Source of the DNA: Ilumatobacteraceae bacterium
GTDB taxonomy: Bacteria; Actinomycetota; Acidimicrobiia; Acidimicrobiales; Ilumatobacteraceae
DNA length: 64,000 nucleotides
Reading direction: 5' to 3'
Assembly (NCBI GenBank): GCA_030729045.1
Contig: JANQYF010000022.1
Location: forward strand, 1 to 64,000
The translations under genes and the position numbers were made by a program. A model generated the notes under the pieces. The model had not been told where the DNA came from and ran no database searches. It worked only from the letters and a program-made list of their open reading frames with translations. This document shows positions 26,515 to 34,963 of this stretch, piece by piece (position 1 is the stretch's first letter; the number at the start of each line of letters is the position of its first letter).

Positions 26515-29099
26515 CGCGACGATGTTCCTGATGCGGCTGCCACTACCCCGCGATCAAGAGCGCGCGTGGCAGATTCAGCAGTGTCTCGCAATGATGGATT
26601 CGACGTTGTAGTCACAATCTGTCGCAAAAGATCAATTAGTTGACGCATAGAGCGTACGAAGTCTCCAGGTGTGAGATCCGGATCAAGAATTTTCGATAAT
26701 GGTTTTCCGCTAGCCCATGCTGCAGTTTCGAATGCCAATCCCCCGTTCGGTGCACGGTGTTGATGAAGTCCACGCTGGCGTTGAATGTCTTGTACCTGTT
26801 CGCTCACACGTTCTATCCGCTTGAATCTTTGACGTACTTGCTCGTTTGGCCAACGTGGCGCACCGCCAGAGTCTCCTCCACGTGGTTCGTACACAAGCGT
26901 TGACAACACTGCCACCAAGTCATTGACGGACAAATTGTCGAACAGCCCCTTGTTCATAACTTCAACAATCAATAAGTCAGATTCATGAAATATGCCTGCC
27001 AGCATTTCGCCCTTTTCGGTCAATGTCCATTGTGAGATGTAGTTCATCTCTTCAAGCATGTGCACGACGTCCATGAACCTCGACCCGACAGAACCAGCGC
27101 GAGTGCCTGCACGACTCTCCATCTGTTCGATCTCGTTTCGTAACTTGCGAATGCTTTTGTGCGACAAAGGTGAATCGACAACGCGCGGACCATTCTGTTC
27201 CTGCATTGCTCTTCCCATTGTCTCGTCAATCTTTGCCTTCACGAGTCGCGCAGCGGACTCACGTATGAACTCAGTTCGAGCTGGTTCAAAAGGAACAGGT
27301 AAGTCTGCATGTCCAGCCTTCAAGGGTAATGAGCGCAAATCTTTTGCCATTACGTCGAGAATTTTGCGACTCGGTGTAACAACAGTGAGACGAATGCCTG
27401 AGCGTCGGGCTGCAGTACTGATGATCAGTCCTCTACCTCTAATGTTTGATGCATCAAACATCACAATGTCGCCTGGACGTAATGAACGAAGTGCAATCTC
27501 TGCCTCGACAGAAGAGGCCATCTGGTCAGAAGCAGTAATGTTCTCTTGACCAAAATCTCTCTCCGCAAGAGCCTTTTCAAGAAGCACTAGTTCACGCTTG
27601 CGACCATCGAGGGAGGCTTCGGACGTTACAACGTCTTTGTCGGCCTGAAACTGGGCAAACGATAGATTCAAGATGTGATGCGCGCCATCGAGTGAACGAT
27701 TCCGAACCATATTGACAGCCATGTTGAAAGTCGGGCGGAATGCAGACGACAGCCGAAAACTTCTGCTGAGAGCAAGGCCAACAACTTGGTCGAAGTCGAC
27801 AAAAGGATTCCACAGAGAAATTGCGTGCCCGATGTCATCAAGTCCTCTACGACCTGCGCGTCCAGTTAATTGAGTGAACTCCGATGCCTTTAACAACTGA
27901 TGATGCTCACCCGTGTACTTGGTCAACTTCTCAATTACCACCGCGCGCGCTGGCATGTTGATGCCTACGGCGAGAGTCTCGGTTGCAAATACGACCTTGA
28001 CAAGTCCCTGCACGAAGCATTCTTCTACAGCCTCTTTGAACATGGGAATCATGCCGGCATGGTGGCAAGAGATCCCACTCGCCACATCATCAATGAAGTG
28101 GTGATATTCAAGCGCGTCTTTATCGTCTGCAGTGAGGTTCTCGCAATGACGTTCAACGATTTCGCGTATCTGAATCTCCTCTTCGAGAGATGTCAAGACC
28201 ATTCCAGCGTTCATACAAGAGTGAACTGCATCCTCGCATTGGGCTCGGCTGAAAATGAAGACAATTGCTGGCAACATTGATTTGTCTTCAAGAAGTTCGA
28301 CAATCTCAGGCCGAGTTGGCGGTGAGAAACGTCTCGGCTTCTTACCACCGTTGTGGCCAGAACGACCTCTAATCTGAGTTGCATTGGAAAGTAGACGTTG
28401 CACGTGACGATTCGGTTCACCCCCTACCACTGTCTCAAACATCTCACATTGTTTAGAAGCGTTATCGAACAGAGCGAAATGATTGACAAGTTCAATAGGA
28501 CGTGTCGTCTCAACCACAACATCAGTTCTGCCGCGCACTGTGGATAGCCAGTCACCAACTTCGCCTGCGTTCGAGACTGTTGCCGATAAACACACAAGCT
28601 GAACTTCAGGATCAAGCTGAATAATCACTTCTTCCCAAACAGGACCGCGATATGCGTCTTGCAGGTAATGCACTTCATCAAGAATCACAACGCCTAAATC
28701 ATCGAGGCGGTTTGACTGTGAGTAAATCATGTTCCGCAGAACTTCTGTAGTCATAACAACGACTGGGGCTTCGGCGTTCACAGCGTTGTCGCCAGTGACT
28801 AGTCCGACCTTGTGAGCCCCGTACAAGGCCTGTAAATCTCGATATTTCTGGTTTGACAGGGCCTTTATAGGTGTTGTGTAGAACGCTCGTAAACCAAGTG
28901 AACGTGCCCGTGCAATGGCATATTCAGCAATGAGGGTCTTTCCGGAACCCGTGGGAGCGGCAACAAGAACGGAGGCATCTGCATCTATTGAATTCATAGC
29001 CTTAACTTGGAAAACGTCCGGTTCGTAATCTAAAGACTGAAGAAATGTTGCGCGAACGTCCGACACCTTTAGGTAGTCCTTCGTCGCGTTAGTAACCAA
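26511..29099 (-). CDS. DEAD/DEAH-box helicase, Ski2/HelY type
   Basis: 862 aa; AAPTGSGKTLIAEYAI, LDEVHYL, LSATVSNAGEVGDWL, QLTGRAGRRGLD. Confidence 0.94.
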   Translation of the reverse strand: MVTNATKDYLKVSDVRATFLQSLDYEPDVFQVKAMNSIDADASVLVAAPTGSGKTLIAEYAIARARSLGLRAFYTTPIKALSNQKYRDLQALYGAHKVGLVTGDNAVNAEAPVVVMTTEVLRNMIYSQSNRLDDLGVVILDEVHYLQDAYRGPVWEEVIIQLDPEVQLVCLSATVSNAGEVGDWLSTVRGRTDVVVETTRPIELVNHFALFDNASKQCEMFETVVGGEPNRHVQRLLSNATQIRGRSGHNGGKKPRRFSPPTRPEIVELLEDKSMLPAIVFIFSRAQCEDAVHSCMNAGMVLTSLEEEIQIREIVERHCENLTADDKDALEYHHFIDDVASGISCHHAGMIPMFKEAVEECFVQGLVKVVFATETLAVGINMPARAVVIEKLTKYTGEHHQLLKASEFTQLTGRAGRRGLDDIGHAISLWNPFVDFDQVVGLALSRSFRLSSAFRPTFNMAVNMVRNRSLDGAHHILNLSFAQFQADKDVVTSEASLDGRKRELVLLEKALAERDFGQENITASDQMASSVEAEIALRSLRPGDIVMFDASNIRGRGLIISTAARRSGIRLTVVTPSRKILDVMAKDLRSLPLKAGHADLPVPFEPARTEFIRESAARLVKAKIDETMGRAMQEQNGPRVVDSPLSHKSIRKLRNEIEQMESRAGTRAGSVGSRFMDVVHMLEEMNYISQWTLTEKGEMLAGIFHESDLLIVEVMNKGLFDNLSVNDLVAVLSTLVYEPRGGDSGGAPRWPNEQVRQRFKRIERVSEQVQDIQRQRGLHQHRAPNGGLAFETAAWASGKPLSKILDPDLTPGDFVRSMRQLIDLLRQIVTTTSNPSLRDTAESATRALDRGVVAAASGTSSR

Positions 29100-29857
29100 C
29101 CAATGAGAACTGCAACCAGGTACAAAAAGGTAAGTGGTATAGCAAGCGCAAGCATGCTGATTGGATCACCTGACGGTGTGATTGCGGCGGCTGCAACGAA
29201 TATGCCCATAACGGCGTAGCGCCATTGTTTAATAAGAGTTTTGGGCGTAACAACCGACACAAGTTGAAGAAATACAAGAAGAACAGGGCTAAGAAATCCA
29301 ACTCCAAACGCCAACATCATCATCACAACGAGATTGATGTATTTCGTTATTTGGTATGCCTGAGTCACATCACTACCCGACCAGGAAATTAGGAATTCCA
29401 GAGCCTTGTCGAGCGTCCAATAGGCCAAGTAGCAACCCAATGAGAAAAGAACCACAGAGGAAGCAATAAAGGGCACTGCGTAATTCTTCTCCCGCCTAGA
29501 CAAGGCTGGAACAATGAATCGCCATATCTGCCAAAGGATGACTGGCAACGCCATTATGAGTCCTCCGTATAAACAGACTCGCATTCGTGCAGAAAATCCG
29601 TCGAGTGGACCGAGTGAAAACAGAGAGCCATCACATTTAAAGTCTGGACGCCGTGAACAGAGGTTTGTGTATGGCCGTGTAAGCAGATTCTTTAACTGGT
29701 CATAGAAGGCCAGAAGAATCAACATTGACACCCCGATCGCTAAGACGCTCCGCACAAGCCGCATTCGCAACTCACGCAGGTGGTCCATCATGGACATTGC
29801 AGTTATGGGTTCGGCTGAAATTTCACTCATCGTCTGTATTGGGTGCTGGCGCGTCAA
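29069..29857 (-). CDS. tatC: Sec-independent protein translocase TatC
   Basis: MSMMDHLRELRMRLVRS, multiple TMs, FGVGFLSPVLLVFLQLVSVVTPKTL, ITPSGDPISMLALAIPLTFLY. Confidence 0.95.
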   Translation of the reverse strand: MTRQHPIQTMSEISAEPITAMSMMDHLRELRMRLVRSVLAIGVSMLILLAFYDQLKNLLTRPYTNLCSRRPDFKCDGSLFSLGPLDGFSARMRVCLYGGLIMALPVILWQIWRFIVPALSRREKNYAVPFIASSVVLFSLGCYLAYWTLDKALEFLISWSGSDVTQAYQITKYINLVVMMMLAFGVGFLSPVLLVFLQLVSVVTPKTLIKQWRYAVMGIFVAAAAITPSGDPISMLALAIPLTFLYLVAVLIGWLLTRRRTT

Positions 29858-30155
29858 TTTGTGGAGCAGAGAAATCTGGCTTCGGGTAGACGGTCTTTTC
29901 AGGTCGCATGGGTGGTGACGCTTCAGTGTCTACCATTCCGAAACCATGACGAATCTGGTCGGCGGTGGACTTCATTTCGTTGATTGGCTCTGAGAAAGTT
30001 TGACGAAACTCTTTCTCGTACCCGCTTGCAGCCCGACGGAGATCTCCGTAGATCTTCCCTACCCGTCGGATGACGCCGGGAAGGCGTTCAGGACCTAGGA
30101 CGACAAGACCTGCAACGAGCAGAAACATAATCTCGCTGCCTGACATATTGAACAC
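29823..30155 (-). CDS. tatB: Sec-independent protein translocase TatB-like
   Basis: MSGSEIMFLLVAGLVVLGPERLPGVIRRVGK...; directly upstream of tatC. Confidence 0.88.
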   Translation of the reverse strand: MFNMSGSEIMFLLVAGLVVLGPERLPGVIRRVGKIYGDLRRAASGYEKEFRQTFSEPINEMKSTADQIRHGFGMVDTEASPPMRPEKTVYPKPDFSAPQIDAPAPNTDDE

Positions 30156-30191
30156 CCGTTAAGCATAGAAGCAGGCACCTAGTGTTGGAGG

Positions 30192-30923
30192 GTGCAGCAA
30201 CGCATTGCCTCCCTTCTTCCAGACCCCATTGCATTTGCCCACAGAGGCGGAATGGCGCATGCTCCCGAGAACACTCTTGAGGCTTTTGCACTCGCTTTAC
30301 GTCTCGGTTCAAATGGCCTTGAAACCGATGCTTGGACGACTTCTGACGGTCATGTAGTTCTAGACCATGACGGAGTCGTGAGAAAGATGGCTCGTAATCG
30401 CCCGATCTCAACATTGCGTTTGTCTGAACTGCCGTCACATATTCCAACCTTGGCTGCACTTTTCGACAAGTGCGGAACAAATTTTGACCTCAGCATTGAC
30501 ATCAAGGACGAACAGAGCTTCGAGCGTTCCGCCGAGACGGCACGAAACAGTGGTTTTGACGAGTCACGCTTGTGGTTGTGTCACTATTCAAGCGCAGTTG
30601 TCATCTCTCAACGTCCATTGCTTCCTAATGTTCGTTTAGTCGATTCAACTCGGTTGTCTCGAATCAAAGAAGGCTTAGAGATGCGTTGCGCAAAACTGTT
30701 TGCGAACGGAATTGACTGTTTGAACATGCACCATTCTGACTGGTCTGGTGGGTCCACGACTTTGGTGCACAAGTTCGGAATGTATGCCTTCGGTTGGGAC
30801 TGTCAGTTCCATCACGTCCTGTCTACATCGTTACGCATGGGCCTAGATGCGGTGTTTAGTGACCATGTCGACACGATGGTTGAAACCTACGAGAATGAAA
30901 TCGGATACGTCCCTAGAACGTAG
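30192..30923 (+). CDS. Glycerophosphodiester phosphodiesterase family protein
   Basis: AFAHRGGMAHAPENTLEAFALALRLGSNGLETDAWTTSDGHVVLDHD; GTG preceded by TAGTGT at 6 nt. Confidence 0.93.
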   Translation: MQQRIASLLPDPIAFAHRGGMAHAPENTLEAFALALRLGSNGLETDAWTTSDGHVVLDHDGVVRKMARNRPISTLRLSELPSHIPTLAALFDKCGTNFDLSIDIKDEQSFERSAETARNSGFDESRLWLCHYSSAVVISQRPLLPNVRLVDSTRLSRIKEGLEMRCAKLFANGIDCLNMHHSDWSGGSTTLVHKFGMYAFGWDCQFHHVLSTSLRMGLDAVFSDHVDTMVETYENEIGYVPRT

Positions 30924-30926
30924 GCT

Positions 30927-31523
30927 TCACAGTGTTGAAATACGGTTGAATGGCCAGACGACAGCAAACGCTCGTCCTACAACCAAACTTTCAGCAATTG
31001 GGCCGAAACTTCTGCTGTCAAAAGATTCAGACCTGTTATCGCCCATTACGAAAATCTTCTTTTGAGGAATTGTCTGCACTGGCATGTTTGCAACGCGACA
31101 TCTATCGACGGGGTCAATGATGCCTAAGACATCTTTGTCAAGGTACGGCTCGACAGTCGGTTTTGAGTTGACGATAACTACACAGTTTTTGATTTCAACC
31201 GTGTCTCCGGGCAATGCAATTACTCGCTTGATTAAGTCATCGTGAGACACAGTTCCGTCACTCGTGGTCACACGATCAAACACAACTACATCACCTCGAT
31301 GAATACCATGTAATCGATAACTCAATTTATTCACAAGCACACGGTTGTTTCCGTAGAGGGTGGTCTCCATAGACGGTCCGCTGATGTAAAACTGCTGAAG
31401 CACATACACGCGTACAAGCAAAGCAGCCCCAAGAGCCAGAACTACTACAAGAAACCAGTCGCGTAGGGCCTTTGTCACAGGATGAACTTCAGGCGACTCT
31501 GTAGGTGTGGTCTGGTCCGTCAT
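30927..31523 (-). CDS. lepB: Signal peptidase I
   Basis: QQFYISGPSMETTLYGNNRVLVNKLSYR...GDVVVFDR...LIKRVIALPGDTVEI...VMGDNRSESFDSRSFGPI. Confidence 0.95.
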   Translation of the reverse strand: MTDQTTPTESPEVHPVTKALRDWFLVVVLALGAALLVRVYVLQQFYISGPSMETTLYGNNRVLVNKLSYRLHGIHRGDVVVFDRVTTSDGTVSHDDLIKRVIALPGDTVEIKNCVVIVNSKPTVEPYLDKDVLGIIDPVDRCRVANMPVQTIPQKKIFVMGDNRSESFDSRSFGPIAESLVVGRAFAVVWPFNRISTL

Positions 31524-31639
31524 GAAGGCTCCACGCTACCCGTCACTACGGGTGAGGGCCGGTCCTTCAGAATGCTGCCATTCGTGATTCGTCAGTCACA
31601 GATAGACAGGGCGACACGGGTACCCGATGTGTAGGCTGA

Positions 31640-31704
31640 TAACTGTCCCCGGTTGGGGGCATCCATTGGTGCCGTAACTCGGCTCATGAGAAGGGACTCC
31701 CCAA
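31640..31704 (+). promoter_or_regulatory. Candidate structured 5' leader of the ferredoxin gene
   Basis: TCCCC-GGTT-GGGGG hairpin, GCCG-TAACT-CGGC hairpin, and an alternative TTGGGG/CCCCAA pairing reaching the start codon. Confidence 0.4.
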
Positions 31705-31950
31705 ATGAAGGTATGGATCGATCAAGACCTCTGCACTGGCGATGGCCTCTGCGAAGAAATTGCACCAGACGTTTTTACACTTCTCGACGACGGACTTGCT
31801 TATGTTCGCGAAGGCGACAAAGTTTTCGCAAAAGCTAAAGGCAACGCCGAAGGAGCTGAAGGACTTGCAAACTTCGACGACAAGTTGATTGACGCTGTCG
31901 TTGAATCCGCCGAGGAATGCCCCGGCGAGTGCATCTTCATTGAACCCTAA
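31705..31950 (+). CDS. Small ferredoxin ([3Fe-4S]/[4Fe-4S] type)
   Basis: MKVWIDQDLCTGDGLCEEIAPDVFTL...VVESAEECPGECIFIEP. Confidence 0.92.
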   Translation: MKVWIDQDLCTGDGLCEEIAPDVFTLLDDGLAYVREGDKVFAKAKGNAEGAEGLANFDDKLIDAVVESAEECPGECIFIEP

Positions 31951-32723
31951 AGGTTCGAACCGATCCAACGCCCCACAGTAAGAAACGCTGTGTGCGCAAC
32001 CATTCGATGATCAGGCCGTACCGCCATGCCTTCAATGTGCCACGTGCGATGAAGAACTTCGAGTGTGCGTTGGTCCACCCATCCCTTGCCCATTGATTCT
32101 CGTACTTGCACAGCCTGTGTGATGGAAGGCGTGTACGCGACCAATAGGCCGCCTGCTTCAAGAACGTGTTGAACCCTCGGCACTACTTGCCATGGTTCAG
32201 GAAGATCAAGCATCACTCTGTCGAAAGAGCCTTCCAAGGTGGTTTCATAGCTATCGCCCAATGACACGTTGTACCGAGACAGTGCTTCTTCCCCGAGGAA
32301 CGAACGAACATTTGCCTTTGCTCTATTCATGAAGTCTTCGCGAAGTTCAAGTCCGGTGATGTGAGCTCCGTAACGCAACATGGTCATTGATAGAGCACCT
32401 GAACCGACACCAGTTTCGAATACCCGTGCTCCGGGATAAATATCGCCAATCATGCACATAGGCGCAAGGTCCTTGGGGTAAATAACTTGTGCACCACGTG
32501 GCATCTCAATAACAAAGTCTTCAAGTGTCGGACGTAGCACGATGTACTTCGAACCTTTAGTTGATTCAACGGGTTGTCCGGGAAGTGTTCCTATGACAGA
32601 TGTATGCGGAACAAACCCTGCATGACTGTGGAACTCGCCCTCTTTATTCAATTGGATGAGATAGCGACGTTGTTTCGAATCAATAAACAGGGCCTTCTCA
32701 CCTTCAGCAAATACTCCGCTCAT
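31947..32723 (-). CDS. trmI: tRNA (adenine-N1)-methyltransferase TrmI
   Basis: RGAQVIYPKDLAPMCMIGDIYPGARVFETGVGSGALSMTMLR...DRVMLDLPEPWQ. Confidence 0.93.
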   Translation of the reverse strand: MSGVFAEGEKALFIDSKQRRYLIQLNKEGEFHSHAGFVPHTSVIGTLPGQPVESTKGSKYIVLRPTLEDFVIEMPRGAQVIYPKDLAPMCMIGDIYPGARVFETGVGSGALSMTMLRYGAHITGLELREDFMNRAKANVRSFLGEEALSRYNVSLGDSYETTLEGSFDRVMLDLPEPWQVVPRVQHVLEAGGLLVAYTPSITQAVQVRESMGKGWVDQRTLEVLHRTWHIEGMAVRPDHRMVAHTAFLTVGRWIGSNL

Positions 32724-32920
32724 GAGGTGTGTTGTCCTGTCTTGGTTATCCGAATTTCCATCGTCTCGTCGCGAGCGAGGATGACTCTGCGAACAGGAGA
32801 AATGGTCCGTTTAGCAAGCCGTACAACTCCTACGAAGGTTGCGACCCGACTAATTATTCGAAACTTTCTCGACTGACTGTTAATGATGCGGCGTCCGATG
32901 AATCGAACAATCGTGCGCAT
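32720..32920 (-). CDS. Small basic hypothetical protein
   Basis: 66-aa ORF whose stop overlaps the trmI start by 4 nt. Confidence 0.5.
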   Translation of the reverse strand: MRTIVRFIGRRIINSQSRKFRIISRVATFVGVVRLAKRTISPVRRVILARDETMEIRITKTGQHTS

Positions 32921-32925
32921 AAAAA

Positions 32926-33135
32926 TTAGAACCGTCGAAATTCAACGCGCGACGCGCGACGTCGACCCTTACGGCGACCAAACAGGTAGGCAAGAATCAC
33001 AACAATTGAAACTGCCGCGGTGCCTATGGCGATTGCAGATTGTTTCTTGTCGGCAGCACGGCCTTGGATGTCAGCTTGAAGTGCACGAAATTTAGACTCA
33101 AGATCGTCGCGAGAGATACGAGTGTTGTCAGCCAT
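32926..33135 (-). CDS. Small membrane protein
   Basis: MADNTRISRDDLESKFRALQADIQGRAADKKQSAIAIGTAAVSIVVILAYLFGRRKGRRR; start corrected from 33240. Confidence 0.7.
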   Translation of the reverse strand: MADNTRISRDDLESKFRALQADIQGRAADKKQSAIAIGTAAVSIVVILAYLFGRRKGRRRASRVEFRRF

Positions 33136-33137
33136 GA

Positions 33138-33488
33138 TTATGAGTCCTTTGCGAGAGTGCGCCGCGAGACGCGAGAAAATGAAATAGCTACAAGAACGGC
33201 TACAACGACAAACGTAATGAAGTAGTGAACAAACGACCATGAGCCGTCGAGAACAGTGCCACCAAGATCTTGGCTGAGACGTAAGACGCCAAGCGCGGCA
33301 AAAACCAATGCGAGACCGAGGGAAAGAGCAGCTGTCGAACCGACCCCAACCCAGCGAATGGCGCCCTTGATAGGTTCGAGCGTTTCTTGGCGGGCATACT
33401 GCTTCACAGATGCAGCCAAATCTCCCACTTGGTCAACTGGACCTCTGGCGGGTCGGCGGGAGTTGCGGGACGAGTCCATGGGTCTCAT
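33138..33488 (-). CDS. Phage holin family (DUF1469-like) membrane protein
   Basis: Two TM segments after a short amphipathic N-terminus; located beside another small membrane protein. Confidence 0.6.
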   Translation of the reverse strand: MRPMDSSRNSRRPARGPVDQVGDLAASVKQYARQETLEPIKGAIRWVGVGSTAALSLGLALVFAALGVLRLSQDLGGTVLDGSWSFVHYFITFVVVAVLVAISFSRVSRRTLAKDS

Positions 33489-33526
33489 ATTCTACGGTTG
33501 GTGAACTGAGATATCCACAGGGTGTT

Positions 33527-34963
33527 TTATGGTGTCAATTGCTCCACAGAGGGCGAGGCGGACGCCCGGTTCAGTACATCGCCCAGGGAATACCAGATCG
33601 GGCGGTAAGCGCTTTGATTGTCTATTCCCGACTTGTTCATAAGTAACGAGAAGGTCACTGGGTCAGAGTTCGTAATGGGCAAATAACCCACGAGAGCCTT
33701 TACTCCATTGAGTGTTCCGGTTTTCCCCAGCAATTTTCCCGCCACTGATGTGCCATCGAAAGTGTCGCGGATGGTTCCTGTCTCACCGGCAACAGCCATC
33801 AGATTGGGCATGACCGTAGAGAATGTGTTGAGTAGCGACATAAATGTTTCACACGGAACCCGACCGTCAGATGCGAGACCAGACCCATCAAACAACAGGA
33901 CATCTTTATCAATTTTCCATTTGGCTAAGTGTTCCATTACCACTGCCAATCCAGCTGCGGTTGTGCCTGCCCCTTTAGATGCGAAACCAATTTCTTTGAT
34001 CAATAGTTCCGAAGTGTTGTTGTCACTATTGACCATCATCTCTTGAACAACCGCCGTTAGTGGCGCTGATTGGATGGACGCCATCTCCGGGATATTCGCA
34101 GGCAATACATCGTGACGAGCTTGCGCGCCAAACAGAACTCCTCTTGCGTTCAGCAAATTCTGCAATTCAATTGCAGCAGCTAACGCTGGATCATCTGGCT
34201 TATTGGGCTGGCCGAGAACAACACCGTCATCGACCACAAGGGCCCCAAGTGGACCGGCTTCTGTGTAATGGAATTCCTGCGGCCACACATCAACAAACCT
34301 CAGACTGTCGTATCGGGTGTCAACTCCGACGACTGAACCCGTCACTTGCCGTAATCCTGCAGCGACTAATGAGTCAGCCAGTTTCTCTAAAGAAGTACCA
34401 GACGTTGTTGGGTACTTTTCGGAAGCTACATATTCATTGCGAACGATTACGGGGTCTCCCCCGCCAACGAAATACAAATCAGCTGCGAGTCCTGCGGCAT
34501 CGAGGGAACCATGAACTTTGGTTGTGTACACGAAGTCTGGTTTCAGTACTTCAAGCGCCACGGCAGCTGTTATCAGTTTTGTCGCCGATGCCGGTATCAG
34601 TGCCTTTGAAGGATTGAGTGAACCAAGACGAGTTCCCATCCATTCAACTACAACACAACTTTGCGAAGGAAAATCGGACGCGATGTTTGCAAATGCTCTC
34701 GACACTTTTCCAGTACGAGTAATAACAGACAAAGTATTTGGCGCTCTGCGTGCAGATAATAAGGAAACACGCGGCGTTACTGAAACGACCCGTTCAGCTT
34801 TGTGTGTGACACGAGACGCGGTGCGTGCCAAAGCTACATACAGACCGCCAAATAACGTGAGCCCCAATACCGCAACAATTGAGATTGTGCGAAGCGGATT
34901 TGCAGACTGTCGCGATCGAGCACCAAAGCTGTTACTTACGCGCGACACCTGTGTGCACCGCAT
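33527..34963 (-). CDS. dacB: D-alanyl-D-alanine carboxypeptidase/endopeptidase (PBP4/DacB family)
   Basis: PSKALIPASATKLITAAVALEVL (SxxK), VNSDNNTSELLIKEI (SxN-type), GKLLGKTGTLNGVKALVGYL (KTG). Confidence 0.9.
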   Translation of the reverse strand: MRCTQVSRVSNSFGARSRQSANPLRTISIVAVLGLTLFGGLYVALARTASRVTHKAERVVSVTPRVSLLSARRAPNTLSVITRTGKVSRAFANIASDFPSQSCVVVEWMGTRLGSLNPSKALIPASATKLITAAVALEVLKPDFVYTTKVHGSLDAAGLAADLYFVGGGDPVIVRNEYVASEKYPTTSGTSLEKLADSLVAAGLRQVTGSVVGVDTRYDSLRFVDVWPQEFHYTEAGPLGALVVDDGVVLGQPNKPDDPALAAAIELQNLLNARGVLFGAQARHDVLPANIPEMASIQSAPLTAVVQEMMVNSDNNTSELLIKEIGFASKGAGTTAAGLAVVMEHLAKWKIDKDVLLFDGSGLASDGRVPCETFMSLLNTFSTVMPNLMAVAGETGTIRDTFDGTSVAGKLLGKTGTLNGVKALVGYLPITNSDPVTFSLLMNKSGIDNQSAYRPIWYSLGDVLNRASASPSVEQLTP

